DNA of 33,322 bases from Chloroflexota bacterium (GTDB lineage: Bacteria > Chloroflexota > Dehalococcoidia > UBA2979): assembly GCA_009840945.1 (NCBI GenBank), contig VXMU01000087.1, forward strand, positions 1 to 33,322. The letters run 5' to 3'. The position numbers and the translations under genes are program-made. Of the stretch, positions 1 through 7,639 are shown in pieces. How positions within the stretch are numbered: position 1 is the first letter of the stretch; every line of letters starts with the position of its first letter. The notes below the pieces were generated by a model. That model was not told the DNA's origin, made no database searches, and worked only from the letters and a program-made list of their open reading frames with translations.

Positions 1-179
1 CGGTATGTTTCTGTGGCACTTTCCGTCGGCTCGCGCCGCCCGGCCGTTAGCCGGCACCCTGTCCGGTGGAGTTCGGACTTTCCTCCCGCGAGCAGCCCGA
101 GGGCGGCCCGCCGGCGGCCGTCCGGCCCCCTGACCCACGTCGATCGTACTACCAGTCAGGGCGCCGCCGCGTCAGGCGG

Positions 180-1238
180 CTACCGGGGCATCACGTGGAG
201 GTCCGCGGCCGGCAGCTCCACCACCCAGCGCCGCTCGTGCGCGATCTCCAGCACCTCGTACGGCCGCGACGCCACCTCCACCTCGATCGGCGGGCCTGCG
301 CCCTCCGGTTCGAGGTGGAGTGTGTGGGTGTTGCCGAACGCGAGGTCGGCCGTGACACGGGCCACGAAGCAGTTCTCGGGCAGCGCGCCGTCCGGGTCGA
401 CGCGGCGCAGGATGCAGCGCTCCGCGCGGATCGCGAGGTCGACCGTGGCGCCCTCGCTGTCGCGCCCGTCGTCGGCGCGCAGCGGCAGCCCGTTCACCTC
501 GACGAGGCCGCCGTGCACCTCGCCGCTGAAGATGTTGGCGATCCCCGTGAGCTCGGCCACGCGGCGCGTCGACGGCCGGCGGAACACCTCGTCGCGCGGC
601 GCGAACTGCAGCACGCGCCCGCCGTCGATCACCACGATGCGGTCCGCCAGCAGGTGCGCCTCGCGCAGGTCGTGCGTGACGAAGACGATCGGCAGCTCCA
701 GCTCGCGACGCAGCCGCAGCAGCTCGGCGCGCAGGTCCGAGCGCAGCGCCTCGTCGAGCGCCGAGAACGGCTCGTCCAGCAGCAGCACCTCCGAGCGCCG
801 CACCAGCGCGCGCGCCAGCGCCACACGCTGCTGCTGCCCGCCCGAGAGCTGGTGCGGGCGCCTGTCGTCGAGGCCCTCGATCGAGAGCAGCGCGCGCAGC
901 CCCTCGTAGCGGCCGGGCGCCTCCTCGTCGCGCTCGAGGCCGATCAGCACGTTGTCGCGCGCGCTGAGGTGCGGGAACAGGCCCAGCTCCTGGATCACAT
1001 ACCCGACGCGGCGCTCCTGCGGCGGCAACTCGACACCCGAGCCGGCGTCGAACACCGGCCGGCCGCCGATCTCGATGCGGCCCGCCTCGGGCTGTACGAG
1101 GCCGGCGATGGCGCGCAGCGTGAGGCTCTTGCCGGAGCCCGAGCGCCCGTAGAGCACCACGAGCTCGTTCTGCGCCTCGAAGTCCACGTCGAGGCGGAAG
1201 TCGCCCACGCGCGCCGCGAACTCGGCCTGGAGCGTCAT
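180..1238 (-). CDS. modC: Molybdate ABC transporter ATP-binding protein ModC
   Basis: This is the ATPase subunit that powers molybdate (possibly tungstate) import at the cytoplasmic face of ModB. The 352-residue protein shows Walker A GRSGSGKS at 31-38, the Q-loop Gln83, signature LSGGQQQ at 131-137, Walker B VLLLDEP at 151-157 and switch His189. About 130 C-terminal residues follow and look like a TOBE/Mop-type oxyanion-binding domain. The ATG overlaps the modB TGA as ATGA, so translation is probably coupled. The family is clear. Substrate identity rests on the modA and modB neighbours, and sulfate or tungstate import cannot be excluded. The 179 bases beyond the stop hold no gene; they contain only a short 6-bp inverted repeat (161-178). 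Confidence 0.93.
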   Translation of the reverse strand: MTLQAEFAARVGDFRLDVDFEAQNELVVLYGRSGSGKSLTLRAIAGLVQPEAGRIEIGGRPVFDAGSGVELPPQERRVGYVIQELGLFPHLSARDNVLIGLERDEEAPGRYEGLRALLSIEGLDDRRPHQLSGGQQQRVALARALVRRSEVLLLDEPFSALDEALRSDLRAELLRLRRELELPIVFVTHDLREAHLLADRIVVIDGGRVLQFAPRDEVFRRPSTRRVAELTGIANIFSGEVHGGLVEVNGLPLRADDGRDSEGATVDLAIRAERCILRRVDPDGALPENCFVARVTADLAFGNTHTLHLEPEGAGPPIEVEVASRPYEVLEIAHERRWVVELPAADLHVMPR

Positions 1239-2041
1239 CGGTACGGCCCCGCCGTCGCGGTCAGGCGGTGCAGCGCGACCAGCAGCACGAAGGCGAAGCC
1301 GAGCAGCACGACCGAGAGCGAAACCGCCCCAGCCAGCCCGGCCTCCGACTCGAACGCCGCGAGGATCGCGAGTGGCATCGTCTGGGTCTTGCCCGGCAGC
1401 GATCCGGCGAACAGCAGCGTCGCGCCCAGCTCGCCGAGCGCGCGCGCCCAGCACAGCACGGCGCCGCCCGCCAGCGCGGGCCACACCAGCGGCAGCGTCA
1501 CGCTGCGGAACGTCCGCCAGCGCGACAGCCCGAGCGTGTACGCGACGCCCTCGAGGTGCGGGTCCATGCTCGCGAAGCCCGCGTAGGCCGCGCGCACGAA
1601 GAACGGCGCCGAGACGAAGAGCTGCGCGAGTACCACCGCGGCGGTCGTGAACGACACCGCGAGCCCAATCCCGTCGAGCGTGTCGCCGAGGTAGCCCGCG
1701 CGCCCGAACGCCGTGAGCAGCGCGATGCCCGCCACGGTCGGCGGCAAGACGAGCGGGAGGTCGAGGAGCGAGGTGACGACGCGGGCCGCCGGTGAGCGGC
1801 TGCGCGCCAGCAGGTACGCGAGCGGCGTGCCGAGCAGCACCGCGAGGGCGAGCGCGAGCGTCGAGGTCACGACCGAGAGCTGCAGCGCCTCCCACGTCGC
1901 GCTCGACCCGAGTTCGGTCGCGACATCGCCGTCGGTGAGCGCGCGCCACACGATCCCGGCGAGCGGCAGCGCGAGGAACAGCAGCAGCACGGCGGCGGCC
2001 GCCACGAGTCCCGTGCGGGCGACGGCGGCGCGCACGCTCAC
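1235..2041 (-). CDS. modB: Molybdate ABC transporter permease ModB
   Basis: This is the membrane channel subunit of the molybdate importer. The 268-residue protein has a hydrophobic first helix at about 11-31 and further helices at about 55-78, 88-112, 130-150, 185-205 and 235-258. The cytoplasmic EAA loop at about 164-184 (EGVAYTLGLSRWRTF) docks on the ATPase. The start is GTG at 2041, whose GTGA overlaps the TGA of modA; the gene also overlaps modC by 4 bases. This gives a tight modA-modB-modC operon with translational coupling. The length is normal for ModB/CysT-type permeases. Confidence 0.93.
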   Translation of the reverse strand: MSVRAAVARTGLVAAAAVLLLFLALPLAGIVWRALTDGDVATELGSSATWEALQLSVVTSTLALALAVLLGTPLAYLLARSRSPAARVVTSLLDLPLVLPPTVAGIALLTAFGRAGYLGDTLDGIGLAVSFTTAAVVLAQLFVSAPFFVRAAYAGFASMDPHLEGVAYTLGLSRWRTFRSVTLPLVWPALAGGAVLCWARALGELGATLLFAGSLPGKTQTMPLAILAAFESEAGLAGAVSLSVVLLGFAFVLLVALHRLTATAGPYR

Positions 2042-2829
2042 GGGGCGCGGACTCCCGCGACCGCGCGCAGGAAGCCCGCCGCCCGGAACAGGTCCTGCGC
2101 CTCGGGCGTGAGCAGGAACGCGAGGAACTCCTCGGTGCCCGGCTTCGCGTCCTCCAGCAGCACCGCCACGTACTCGTTCGGCGGCACGGTCGGCGGGAGC
2201 GGCAGCGCGCGCAGCCCGTGCGTGACCGCCACGTCCGAGTGGTACACGAACGCCGCGTCAGCCTCCTCGAGCTCCAGCCGCGAGAGCACGACGCGCACGC
2301 TCGGGTCCTCGGTGACCACGCCCGCCAGCAGCTCGCGCGCGAGCTGCCGGTCGAGCTGCGAGAGCGCGATCACGGTGAGCCGCCCGACCGGTACCGAGGG
2401 GGAACCGACCGCGATCCGCGCACCCCCGTCGGCGAGGTCGCTCAGGCTGTACCACGGGGACTCCTCGCGGACGGCCAGCACGAGCCGGTTGGCCGTCACC
2501 ACGGTCGCGAGGCTGGCCATGCCCTCGTCGACGAGCCGCTCGGCCTGCACCGCGTTGGCCGAGATGAAGAGGTCGGCGCTCGCGCCCTCGGCGATCTGCG
2601 TCGCCAGCACCTGCGAGCCGTTGAAGCGCAGCTCGAAGCTCAGGTCGAGGTCCGGGTGGGCGCGCAGGAACTCCTCGACGATCCGCGGCAGCACGTGCCG
2701 CATCGACGACGCGGCCGCGATCTCGATGTCGTCGTCGTCACCGCAGGCCGACGCGCCCACCAGCAACGTCGCCGCCAGCACGAGGGTGGCCGCGGCGCGG
2801 CGCAGCACGCCCGGTCGGTCGAGGAGCAT
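2038..2829 (-). CDS. modA: Molybdate-binding lipoprotein ModA
   Basis: This is the extracytoplasmic binding protein that captures the oxyanion for ModBC. The 263-residue protein starts with a charged N terminus, a hydrophobic stretch at 11-25 and a lipoprotein-like cleavage site ending at Cys29 (ASAC). The mature part begins with an acidic run, then the AAASSMRHVLPRI segment whose Ser41/Ser42 match the oxyanion-binding serines of ModA. The segment SADLFISANAVQAE also fits the family. A lipid anchor fits a cell without a conventional periplasm. It lies 30 bases after the VOC gene, so it is likely co-transcribed from the promoter upstream of that gene. I see no molybdenum-cofactor riboswitch or ModE site in the short gap. 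Confidence 0.92.
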   Translation of the reverse strand: MLLDRPGVLRRAAATLVLAATLLVGASACGDDDDIEIAAASSMRHVLPRIVEEFLRAHPDLDLSFELRFNGSQVLATQIAEGASADLFISANAVQAERLVDEGMASLATVVTANRLVLAVREESPWYSLSDLADGGARIAVGSPSVPVGRLTVIALSQLDRQLARELLAGVVTEDPSVRVVLSRLELEEADAAFVYHSDVAVTHGLRALPLPPTVPPNEYVAVLLEDAKPGTEEFLAFLLTPEAQDLFRAAGFLRAVAGVRAP

Positions 2830-2859
2830 GCGGCCCGGCCCCCGGCAGCCTCGCGGGGC

Positions 2860-3774
2860 CTACTCGGCGTCCCTGACGATCTGGATGAGCATGCCGCCGG
2901 CGCTGCGCGGGTGGATCCACGCGAACTCGTCGTTGGCCGGCGCCACCAGCTCCATCCCGCGGTCCTGCACGAAGTCCGCCGCCGCCTTCACGTCGGGCGT
3001 CGCGATGCCGAAGTGGTGCATCGTGCCGTGGGCGCTGCCGCCGTAGCGTTCGAGGAAGCGCCCCGTCCCGCTGCCGCCCGACTGCGGCATCACGGCGACG
3101 ATGTCGTGGCGCTCGATGTTGCCGACGGGCATCGCCAGCACGCGCACGTCCTCGCCCTCGATGAGCCGCCCGCCCTTCATGATCGACGTCCGCAGGGTGT
3201 CGACCTGCAGGCCCATCACGTTCGTCCAGAACTTGCGCGAGCGTTCGAGGTCGTCGGTGACGACGCCGATGTGGCTCAGGCGCGTGAAGACGCCGTCGCC
3301 CTGGTAGCGGTCGCCGACGCGGTGGTTGTCGGTCGGCCAGATCTCCAGCAGGACGCCCTCGGTGTCACGGGGGTGGAAGAACGCCACGCTCGTCCACGGC
3401 TCGTCGGAGGCGAGCTCCTCCTCGGTCGCGCCGATGAGCCGCAGCCCGGCCGCGCGCAGGTGGGCGACGTCGTTCGGCGTGTCGGAGGCGTGCATACAGA
3501 TGTGGTGCAGCGCGCCCACGCCGCCGCGCTGCTCGATGAAGCGATGCGTCCCGCCCGGCGTCGTGCCGTCGGACGGCGGCGCGTTCAGCTCCAGCTCCGA
3601 GTTGCCGATGGGGATGTCGAGGATGTCCGTGGGGTCGGCGCCGCGCTGTTTGTTGCCGTCTGGTAGCGGCGAGCGCGTGGTGTCGACGACGAGGCCGAGG
3701 CGGTCGGCGAACACCGTCCTGGCGGCGGCCAGGTCGGCGACGGCGAGGCCGGCGTGGTGGATGCGGTCGAACAT
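2860..3774 (-). CDS. Two-domain VOC (glyoxalase/methylmalonyl-CoA epimerase-like) protein
   Basis: This 304-residue protein carries two vicinal-oxygen-chelate modules in tandem. Module 1 (about 1-150) has metal-ligand candidates His7, Glu62, His91 and Glu144, in contexts like those of methylmalonyl-CoA epimerase (IHHAGLAVADL, ALHHICMHASD, GVLLEIW). Module 2 (about 162-301) has His168 and His254, but Gln298 stands where the last Glu should be, so its metal site may be altered. Family knowledge allows an epimerase, dioxygenase or lyase; the substrate is unknown. The ATG at 3774 is preceded by a GAGGAGC ribosome site (3781-3787). It may lead the modABC transcript, although no functional link to molybdate is evident. 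Confidence 0.82.
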   Translation of the reverse strand: MFDRIHHAGLAVADLAAARTVFADRLGLVVDTTRSPLPDGNKQRGADPTDILDIPIGNSELELNAPPSDGTTPGGTHRFIEQRGGVGALHHICMHASDTPNDVAHLRAAGLRLIGATEEELASDEPWTSVAFFHPRDTEGVLLEIWPTDNHRVGDRYQGDGVFTRLSHIGVVTDDLERSRKFWTNVMGLQVDTLRTSIMKGGRLIEGEDVRVLAMPVGNIERHDIVAVMPQSGGSGTGRFLERYGGSAHGTMHHFGIATPDVKAAADFVQDRGMELVAPANDEFAWIHPRSAGGMLIQIVRDAE

Positions 3775-3816
3775 GCGGGAGCTCCTCGCGAACGCGTGTG
3801 ATCACGTCGAGGCCCC

Positions 3817-3825
3817 ATGATCGCA
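3817..3825 (-). promoter_or_regulatory. Candidate extended -10 promoter for the VOC-modABC genes
   Basis: On the minus strand the bases read TGC followed by GATCAT, an extended -10 pattern shared with other starts in this window. It lies about 42 bases before the ATG at 3774. No -35 match is evident. Confidence 0.4.
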
Positions 3826-3840
3826 CCGCGCGGCCCAAAC

Positions 3841-3857
3841 CGCCCGCTGAGCGGGCG
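3841..3857 (-). terminator. Hairpin downstream of the membrane-protein gene
   Basis: A perfect 7-bp inverted repeat, CGCCCGC, with loop TGA and then GCGGGCG, begins 10 bases beyond the stop of the 3867-5768 gene. On the transcribed strand it is followed by GTTTGG rather than a clean U-tract. It is a plausible terminator that separates that gene from the VOC-mod operon. Confidence 0.5.
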
Positions 3858-3866
3858 TGATGCTCG

Positions 3867-5768
3867 CTAGAACCGAGCGTCGGAGGCGTCGTCGTCTGCT
3901 AGGACTGCCTTCTCAAGTGCTTCGAGGACGAGTTCGTGGCGCCTCTCGATTCCGATCTCGTTCTCCGGCTTCAGATATGGCTGCACACGGGCGGCGTGCT
4001 GATTGAACCAGTTGAGCACCAAGCGCGACTGGCCGTGGAAGTCGAGCGGGGGCATCGGATCGCTGGCGAGTTCGAGGATTCGGAGGGTGACAAAGAGGGG
4101 CGCGGGATTGACCGGGATGCTCTCAGTCCAGTGGACTGCCGGCGCCGAGTCCAGTCGATCGGTCCAGAAGTACCGATCCGACTCATGCAGTTGGACTGAG
4201 CGCAGTACATCGTTTGCCAGCAGCTCGAGCCCTCGGTAGTCGCTGCGCGCCACGTCGAGGTACGCCTGAGAATCAGACAGGCCTAGTGGCTGGTCAATCA
4301 GCAGTCCAATGCCTCCGACTTCCATAAGCACGACCCGGCCATCCACTACCGCGCTATCCACCCAAGATGCACCCCCGCCTTCGTCAGAGCGCGCATTGCG
4401 CCTCCGTCCGTGCATGCGCTCACGTGCCCGGACATTGCTGATCATACCGGCGAAGCCTCGGTGGAACTCCCTGAAGTCCTCAAGATGGCCGCCATGCATG
4501 CTGCGGAACAGCAGACTCGCATAGTGACGCGCTAGCCCGCGCAGGTAGGGCAGCTCCTCTCGACTCTCCGCCGGGAACGCGTCGCGCAGATACACCCAGT
4601 GCGTCTCTCTGAAGATTGCGCGAAACTCGGCGTTCCCTACCCGGCTCGCGATCACGTAGCTGGTCTCAGAGCCGCGCAGGGCCGTTCCTACAAGGTCATT
4701 TGAGCGCCGCCGAATTCCGAGAGCTGCAAGTCGCGGATCGAGGGATGCGAGCTCACCCTGATACCAAGAGCGGCCTGATGTGATGACTTCCTCTCGAAGG
4801 CGAGACATGTCCCAACGCGCTAGCGGCGGCCACAGCGACGCGCGTGCGTCGGAAGACGGCCAGTCGAAGTCGCCGTTCTCAAGCTCGTCTATCGCACACT
4901 CGACAAGCGCCTCTACCGAACTGAGAGCCCACTCAAAGTCCGAGTGTCGCCACTCGGTCATTGCGATCGCTGCGTCACGAAGCAGCGCCTCGATGGTCGC
5001 ATTGGCTTGAGCTTCTTCTGAATTCGGGACAGGCCCGTCCACTTCTTCGTGAGTAAGGAACGCGCGGATCGCCCTGCGCACATCGCGTTCGTCCACGTAG
5101 CGCCGTAGCTTCCGTAGCTCGTCAGGGCGCGACCGCCCGAGAGATCCCTCGAACAGGAGTAGTGGCATCGCCAGGTTCTGAGCAGAGGACCAAATCGTGA
5201 GCCATAAGAGGTTGCGCGGACTCGGAGCGCTGCTCAAGAACGCAACCTCGCTATAACCGACAGTTTCTGAGATTAGCGTCCCTCCCGTCACTGCAACTCC
5301 GAGAATACTGGCCAGAAAGACCCAGCGGACGCCCGATCTGGCTACGTATTCGTCGTAGGTGCGACTATCCACGTTCTGGCGATTTGCGACCCCCTGGAGG
5401 CTGAACTGGCTGACCGCGAGAGTGAGGGCGGTCACCGCTGCCTGCGCTGCAAGGAGCACGCCAAGAAGCTGTTGGGCATCCCCTGTCGCGGGGAGCCACG
5501 TGTACTCGCGATCGAAGAGCACACCTAACGCAAGCAAGGGATAGGTGAGGAGTATCAATATGACGGCGCCGCGCACCAGCCAACGATCAAGTATGGGCCT
5601 TAAGGCTCTCCACATCCCCACCACCACGATGAACATCCATGCAGCGGCGCCAAGCATCCCCCAACGGTCGAGTACCCAGATCCCCACGACAATGACGAAT
5701 ATCCCTACGACGACTCGACGCGATCTCCAACGGGAGACTATCCACCGTAAGGCTCTCAACATGCGCAC
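3867..5768 (-). CDS. Uncharacterised multi-pass membrane protein with large soluble C-terminal region
   Basis: I do not recognise this 633-residue protein with certainty. About six hydrophobic segments lie in the first third (roughly 19-33, 38-55, 65-84, 100-120, 148-165, 186-206). A charged, Trp-, Arg- and Glu-rich soluble region of about 425 residues follows. The segment around 111-160, including TLAVSQFSLQGV, distantly recalls DUF2254-type membrane proteins, but this is only an impression. The start is uncertain: GTG at 5768 has a TAGAAT box 8 bases upstream (leaderless reading), and an in-frame ATG lies at 5762. GC is lower than in the neighbours: two 60-base lines counted at 55% and 67%, against about 80% in a modA line. 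That suggests recent acquisition. It is flanked by a hairpin and its own promoter, so it is probably a single-gene unit. Confidence 0.75.
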   Translation of the reverse strand: MRMLRALRWIVSRWRSRRVVVGIFVIVVGIWVLDRWGMLGAAAWMFIVVVGMWRALRPILDRWLVRGAVILILLTYPLLALGVLFDREYTWLPATGDAQQLLGVLLAAQAAVTALTLAVSQFSLQGVANRQNVDSRTYDEYVARSGVRWVFLASILGVAVTGGTLISETVGYSEVAFLSSAPSPRNLLWLTIWSSAQNLAMPLLLFEGSLGRSRPDELRKLRRYVDERDVRRAIRAFLTHEEVDGPVPNSEEAQANATIEALLRDAAIAMTEWRHSDFEWALSSVEALVECAIDELENGDFDWPSSDARASLWPPLARWDMSRLREEVITSGRSWYQGELASLDPRLAALGIRRRSNDLVGTALRGSETSYVIASRVGNAEFRAIFRETHWVYLRDAFPAESREELPYLRGLARHYASLLFRSMHGGHLEDFREFHRGFAGMISNVRARERMHGRRRNARSDEGGGASWVDSAVVDGRVVLMEVGGIGLLIDQPLGLSDSQAYLDVARSDYRGLELLANDVLRSVQLHESDRYFWTDRLDSAPAVHWTESIPVNPAPLFVTLRILELASDPMPPLDFHGQSRLVLNWFNQHAARVQPYLKPENEIGIERRHELVLEALEKAVLADDDASDARF

Positions 5769-5776
5769 GATGCTTG

Positions 5777-5782
5777 ATTCTA
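5777..5782 (-). promoter_or_regulatory. Candidate -10 box (TAGAAT) for the membrane-protein gene
   Basis: TAGAAT on the minus strand matches the -10 consensus at 5 of 6 positions. It ends 8 bases before GTG 5768, so transcription would begin at or within 2-3 bases of the start codon. A TTGGCT lies 15 bases further upstream as a weak -35. Confidence 0.45.
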
Positions 5783-5820
5783 ACGTGACTCTCCCGAAGC
5801 CAACGCCCCATCACGCCCGG

Positions 5821-5829
5821 TGTTACGAT
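5821..5829 (+). promoter_or_regulatory. Extended -10 promoter for yceD-rpmF
   Basis: TGT followed by TACGAT is an extended -10. A GGAGG ribosome site (5842-5846) and GTG 5853 follow. The same TGnTACGAT string occurs before the uracil-DNA glycosylase gene at 22881-22889. The implied leader is about 17 bases. Confidence 0.55.
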
Positions 5830-5852
5830 CGCACCCCGCCCGGAGGCACACC

Positions 5853-6401
5853 GTGAGCTTCAACGTCGCGACGCTGTTGCAGGAGCCCGTCGGCAGCCGC
5901 AGGCGTGCGCGGCTCGAGGGCGAGCCGATGGCGTCCCCCGTCGACCGCTGGGCCGCCGAGGTCAGCGGCAGGGTCGACATGCTGCGCACCGTGCGCGGCG
6001 TCCTCGTACTCGCGACCGTGCGGTCCGCGCCCGTGCTGGAGTGCGCGCGCTGCCTCGACCACTTCGCGCAGGACCTCGAGTTCCGTATCGAGGAGGAGTT
6101 CGTCCCCGTCGTCGACCTCGCGACGGGCGAGCGGGTCGAGGCGGCCGAGGACGAGCTGCGCATCGACGGGCGGCATATGCTCGATCTCAGCGAGGCGGTG
6201 CGGCAGTATGAGCAGGCCGCAATCCCGCTGCAGCCGATCTGCCGGCCGGGCTGCGCCGGGCTCTGCCCGGAGTGCGGGGCCAATCGCAACGAGACACGCT
6301 GCGACTGCGACGGTGGTGCGGCAACAGGGCCGTTTGCAGCGCTCGCCGGGCTCGGCGAGCAGTTGCGGGCGGAGGAGAGTGATGGCGGTACCGAAGCGTA
6401 G
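5853..6401 (+). CDS. yceD: YceD family (DUF177) protein, partner of ribosomal protein L32
   Basis: A 182-residue YceD/DUF177 homologue. It carries the family's cysteine pair CARC (Cys64, Cys67) before an acidic strand (EEEFVPVVD). Its C-terminal cysteine cluster is CRPGCAGLCPECG (Cys130, 134, 138, 141) with further Cys150 and Cys152, probably a metal-binding knuckle. In many bacteria and in plants the family is linked to 23S rRNA processing or accumulation and is encoded next to rpmF, as here. I chose GTG 5853 because GGAGG (5842-5846) lies six bases upstream; an earlier in-frame TTG-like start has no such site. Its 3' end overlaps rpmF by 20 bases. Confidence 0.88.
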   Translation: MSFNVATLLQEPVGSRRRARLEGEPMASPVDRWAAEVSGRVDMLRTVRGVLVLATVRSAPVLECARCLDHFAQDLEFRIEEEFVPVVDLATGERVEAAEDELRIDGRHMLDLSEAVRQYEQAAIPLQPICRPGCAGLCPECGANRNETRCDCDGGAATGPFAALAGLGEQLRAEESDGGTEA

Positions 6402-6576
6402 AACCCCCAAGGCGAAGCAGCGCTCGCGCCGCGGTCACCACCGCGTCGCCGTGCCGCAGCTCGTCCGCTGCAAGACGTGCCGCGCGGCCCACGTCAACCA
6501 CATGCCCTGCCCCGTGTGCGGTATCTACAACGGCCGCCAGGTCCTCGACCGCGACGAGGAGCCCATCGAGCAGTAG
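6382..6576 (+). CDS. rpmF: 50S ribosomal protein L32
   Basis: A 64-residue L32, a small zinc-ribbon protein of the large ribosomal subunit. The start MAVPKRRTPKAKQRSRR is diagnostic, and the paired motifs CKTC (Cys30, Cys33) and CPVC (Cys43, Cys46) keep all four zinc ligands. All-cysteine ligands mean the zinc-binding paralogue type, not the C-minus form. It begins inside the yceD 3' end, with ribosome site GGAGGAGAG at 6371-6379, so both are read from one transcript. The length is typical. Confidence 0.96.
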   Translation: MAVPKRRTPKAKQRSRRGHHRVAVPQLVRCKTCRAAHVNHMPCPVCGIYNGRQVLDRDEEPIEQ

Positions 6577-6587
6577 GGGCCGCCGTC

Positions 6588-7061
6588 GTGCCCACCTCGA
6601 ACCCCAGGCGACTTCGAAGAGCGTGCCTCGCGGCCCTCGCCGCTGCCGTGCTGGCTCTCGTCGTCGCCTGCACCGGCGACGAACGGGCGCCCGACCCGAC
6701 CGAGACGCCAACGGTCGCCGCCACCACCGAGGCCACGCCGACCCCGACCCCGACCTCGACCTCGCCGCCGACCGTACCGCGGTTCAGCGGGACGGACGGC
6801 CGGGCGCTGTACGGGCAGGCGTGCGCCGTCTGCCACGGGCAGGCGCTCGAGGGCACCAACGCCGGCCCGACGTTCCTCAACCGCATCTACGCGCCCGGCC
6901 ACCACGCCGACATCTCGTTCATCTTCGCCGTCGAGCGCGGCGTTCGCGCGCACCACTGGGACTTCGGCAACATGGCGCCGGTCGAGGGGCTGGAGCACGA
7001 GCAGGTGCTCGCGATCATCGCCTTCATCCGCGAGCAGCAGCGCGCCGCCGGCATCGAGTAG
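6588..7061 (+). CDS. Cytochrome c-type lipoprotein
   Basis: A 157-residue exported monoheme c-type cytochrome. The N terminus has basic residues, a hydrophobic segment at about 12-27 and a lipobox-like VVAC with Cys28. A Thr/Pro-rich linker (about 35-64) leads to the heme domain with CAVCH (Cys79, Cys82, His83) and a likely axial Met129 in NMAP. It should carry electrons at the outer membrane face, but the partner oxidase or reductase is not in the window. GTG 6588 is chosen because AGGGG lies just upstream (6575-6579); the open frame extends further back inside rpmF. It sits 11 bases after rpmF and converges with the gene ending at 7089. Confidence 0.85.
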   Translation: MPTSNPRRLRRACLAALAAAVLALVVACTGDERAPDPTETPTVAATTEATPTPTPTSTSPPTVPRFSGTDGRALYGQACAVCHGQALEGTNAGPTFLNRIYAPGHHADISFIFAVERGVRAHHWDFGNMAPVEGLEHEQVLAIIAFIREQQRAAGIE

Positions 7062-7088
7062 CCCTCGACGCGCCCGTGCGGTGCGCGG

Positions 7089-7614
7089 TCAGCGCGCCAT
7101 CATCCCCGCCGCAATCTCCTGCACGTCGCGCTCCGTGAGCCACGGGCGGAGCGTCGCGGCGAGCTCGAACGTGACGCCGTCGCGGCGCCAGCGCAGGTAG
7201 GCGATGTCGACCCCGGCGCCCGAGGGTCCCGCGAAGCCCTCGGCGTGCCGTCCGTCGACCTCGACCTGCAGCCGGTGGCTGCCGAGCGGGATGGCGAGGA
7301 ACGGCACGGTGGCCTCGGTCTGGCTGAGCAGGAAGCCGTGCTCGCCCTCGCGGTGCACCGAGAAGTTCACGCGCGGGTGCTGCCGCCCCTCCTCCGGGAG
7401 CGCGTCCGCGAAGACGTTGCCCACCTCCAACTCCGGCTCGTAGGCGCACGGCCGCACGATCGGGAACGTCGAGTCGCGCTCCAGCTCAGCGAGCGCGCGG
7501 GCCGCGTCCGGCGAGAGCGCGATGTCCTCGCACGGTGCGGGCGCGCCACAGCCGAGCGCCGCCGGCCGCGAGGACGCACGCGGCGAGGACCGCGAGCCAC
7601 CTCGCGCGCGGCAC
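7089..7614 (-). CDS. Putative small lipoprotein, apparently frameshifted near its N terminus
   Basis: The conserved-looking body (GCGAPAPCEDIALSPD onward to stop 7089) lies in a frame with no ATG, GTG or TTG near its beginning. A good export start exists one frame away. GTG 7614 encodes MPRARWLAVLAACVLAAGG, and a single-base deletion within the GC-rich run at about 7552-7566 would join it to LGCGAPAPC. The joined product would be about 175 residues with a signal sequence and a lipoprotein-type cysteine. The C-terminal part (YLRWRRDGVTFELAATL then LTERDVQEIAAGM) resembles DUF4367-type domains by pattern only. Function is unknown. Whether this is a real mutation or a sequencing error cannot be decided here. 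Confidence 0.55.
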
Positions 7615-7639
7615 GGCGCACCCGCGCCCGGTGACGCCG

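Noticed and set aside
2830-2859. Molybdenum-cofactor riboswitch before modA
   Set aside because: Only 30 bases separate modA from the VOC stop, too little for this RNA, and no matching structure is visible.
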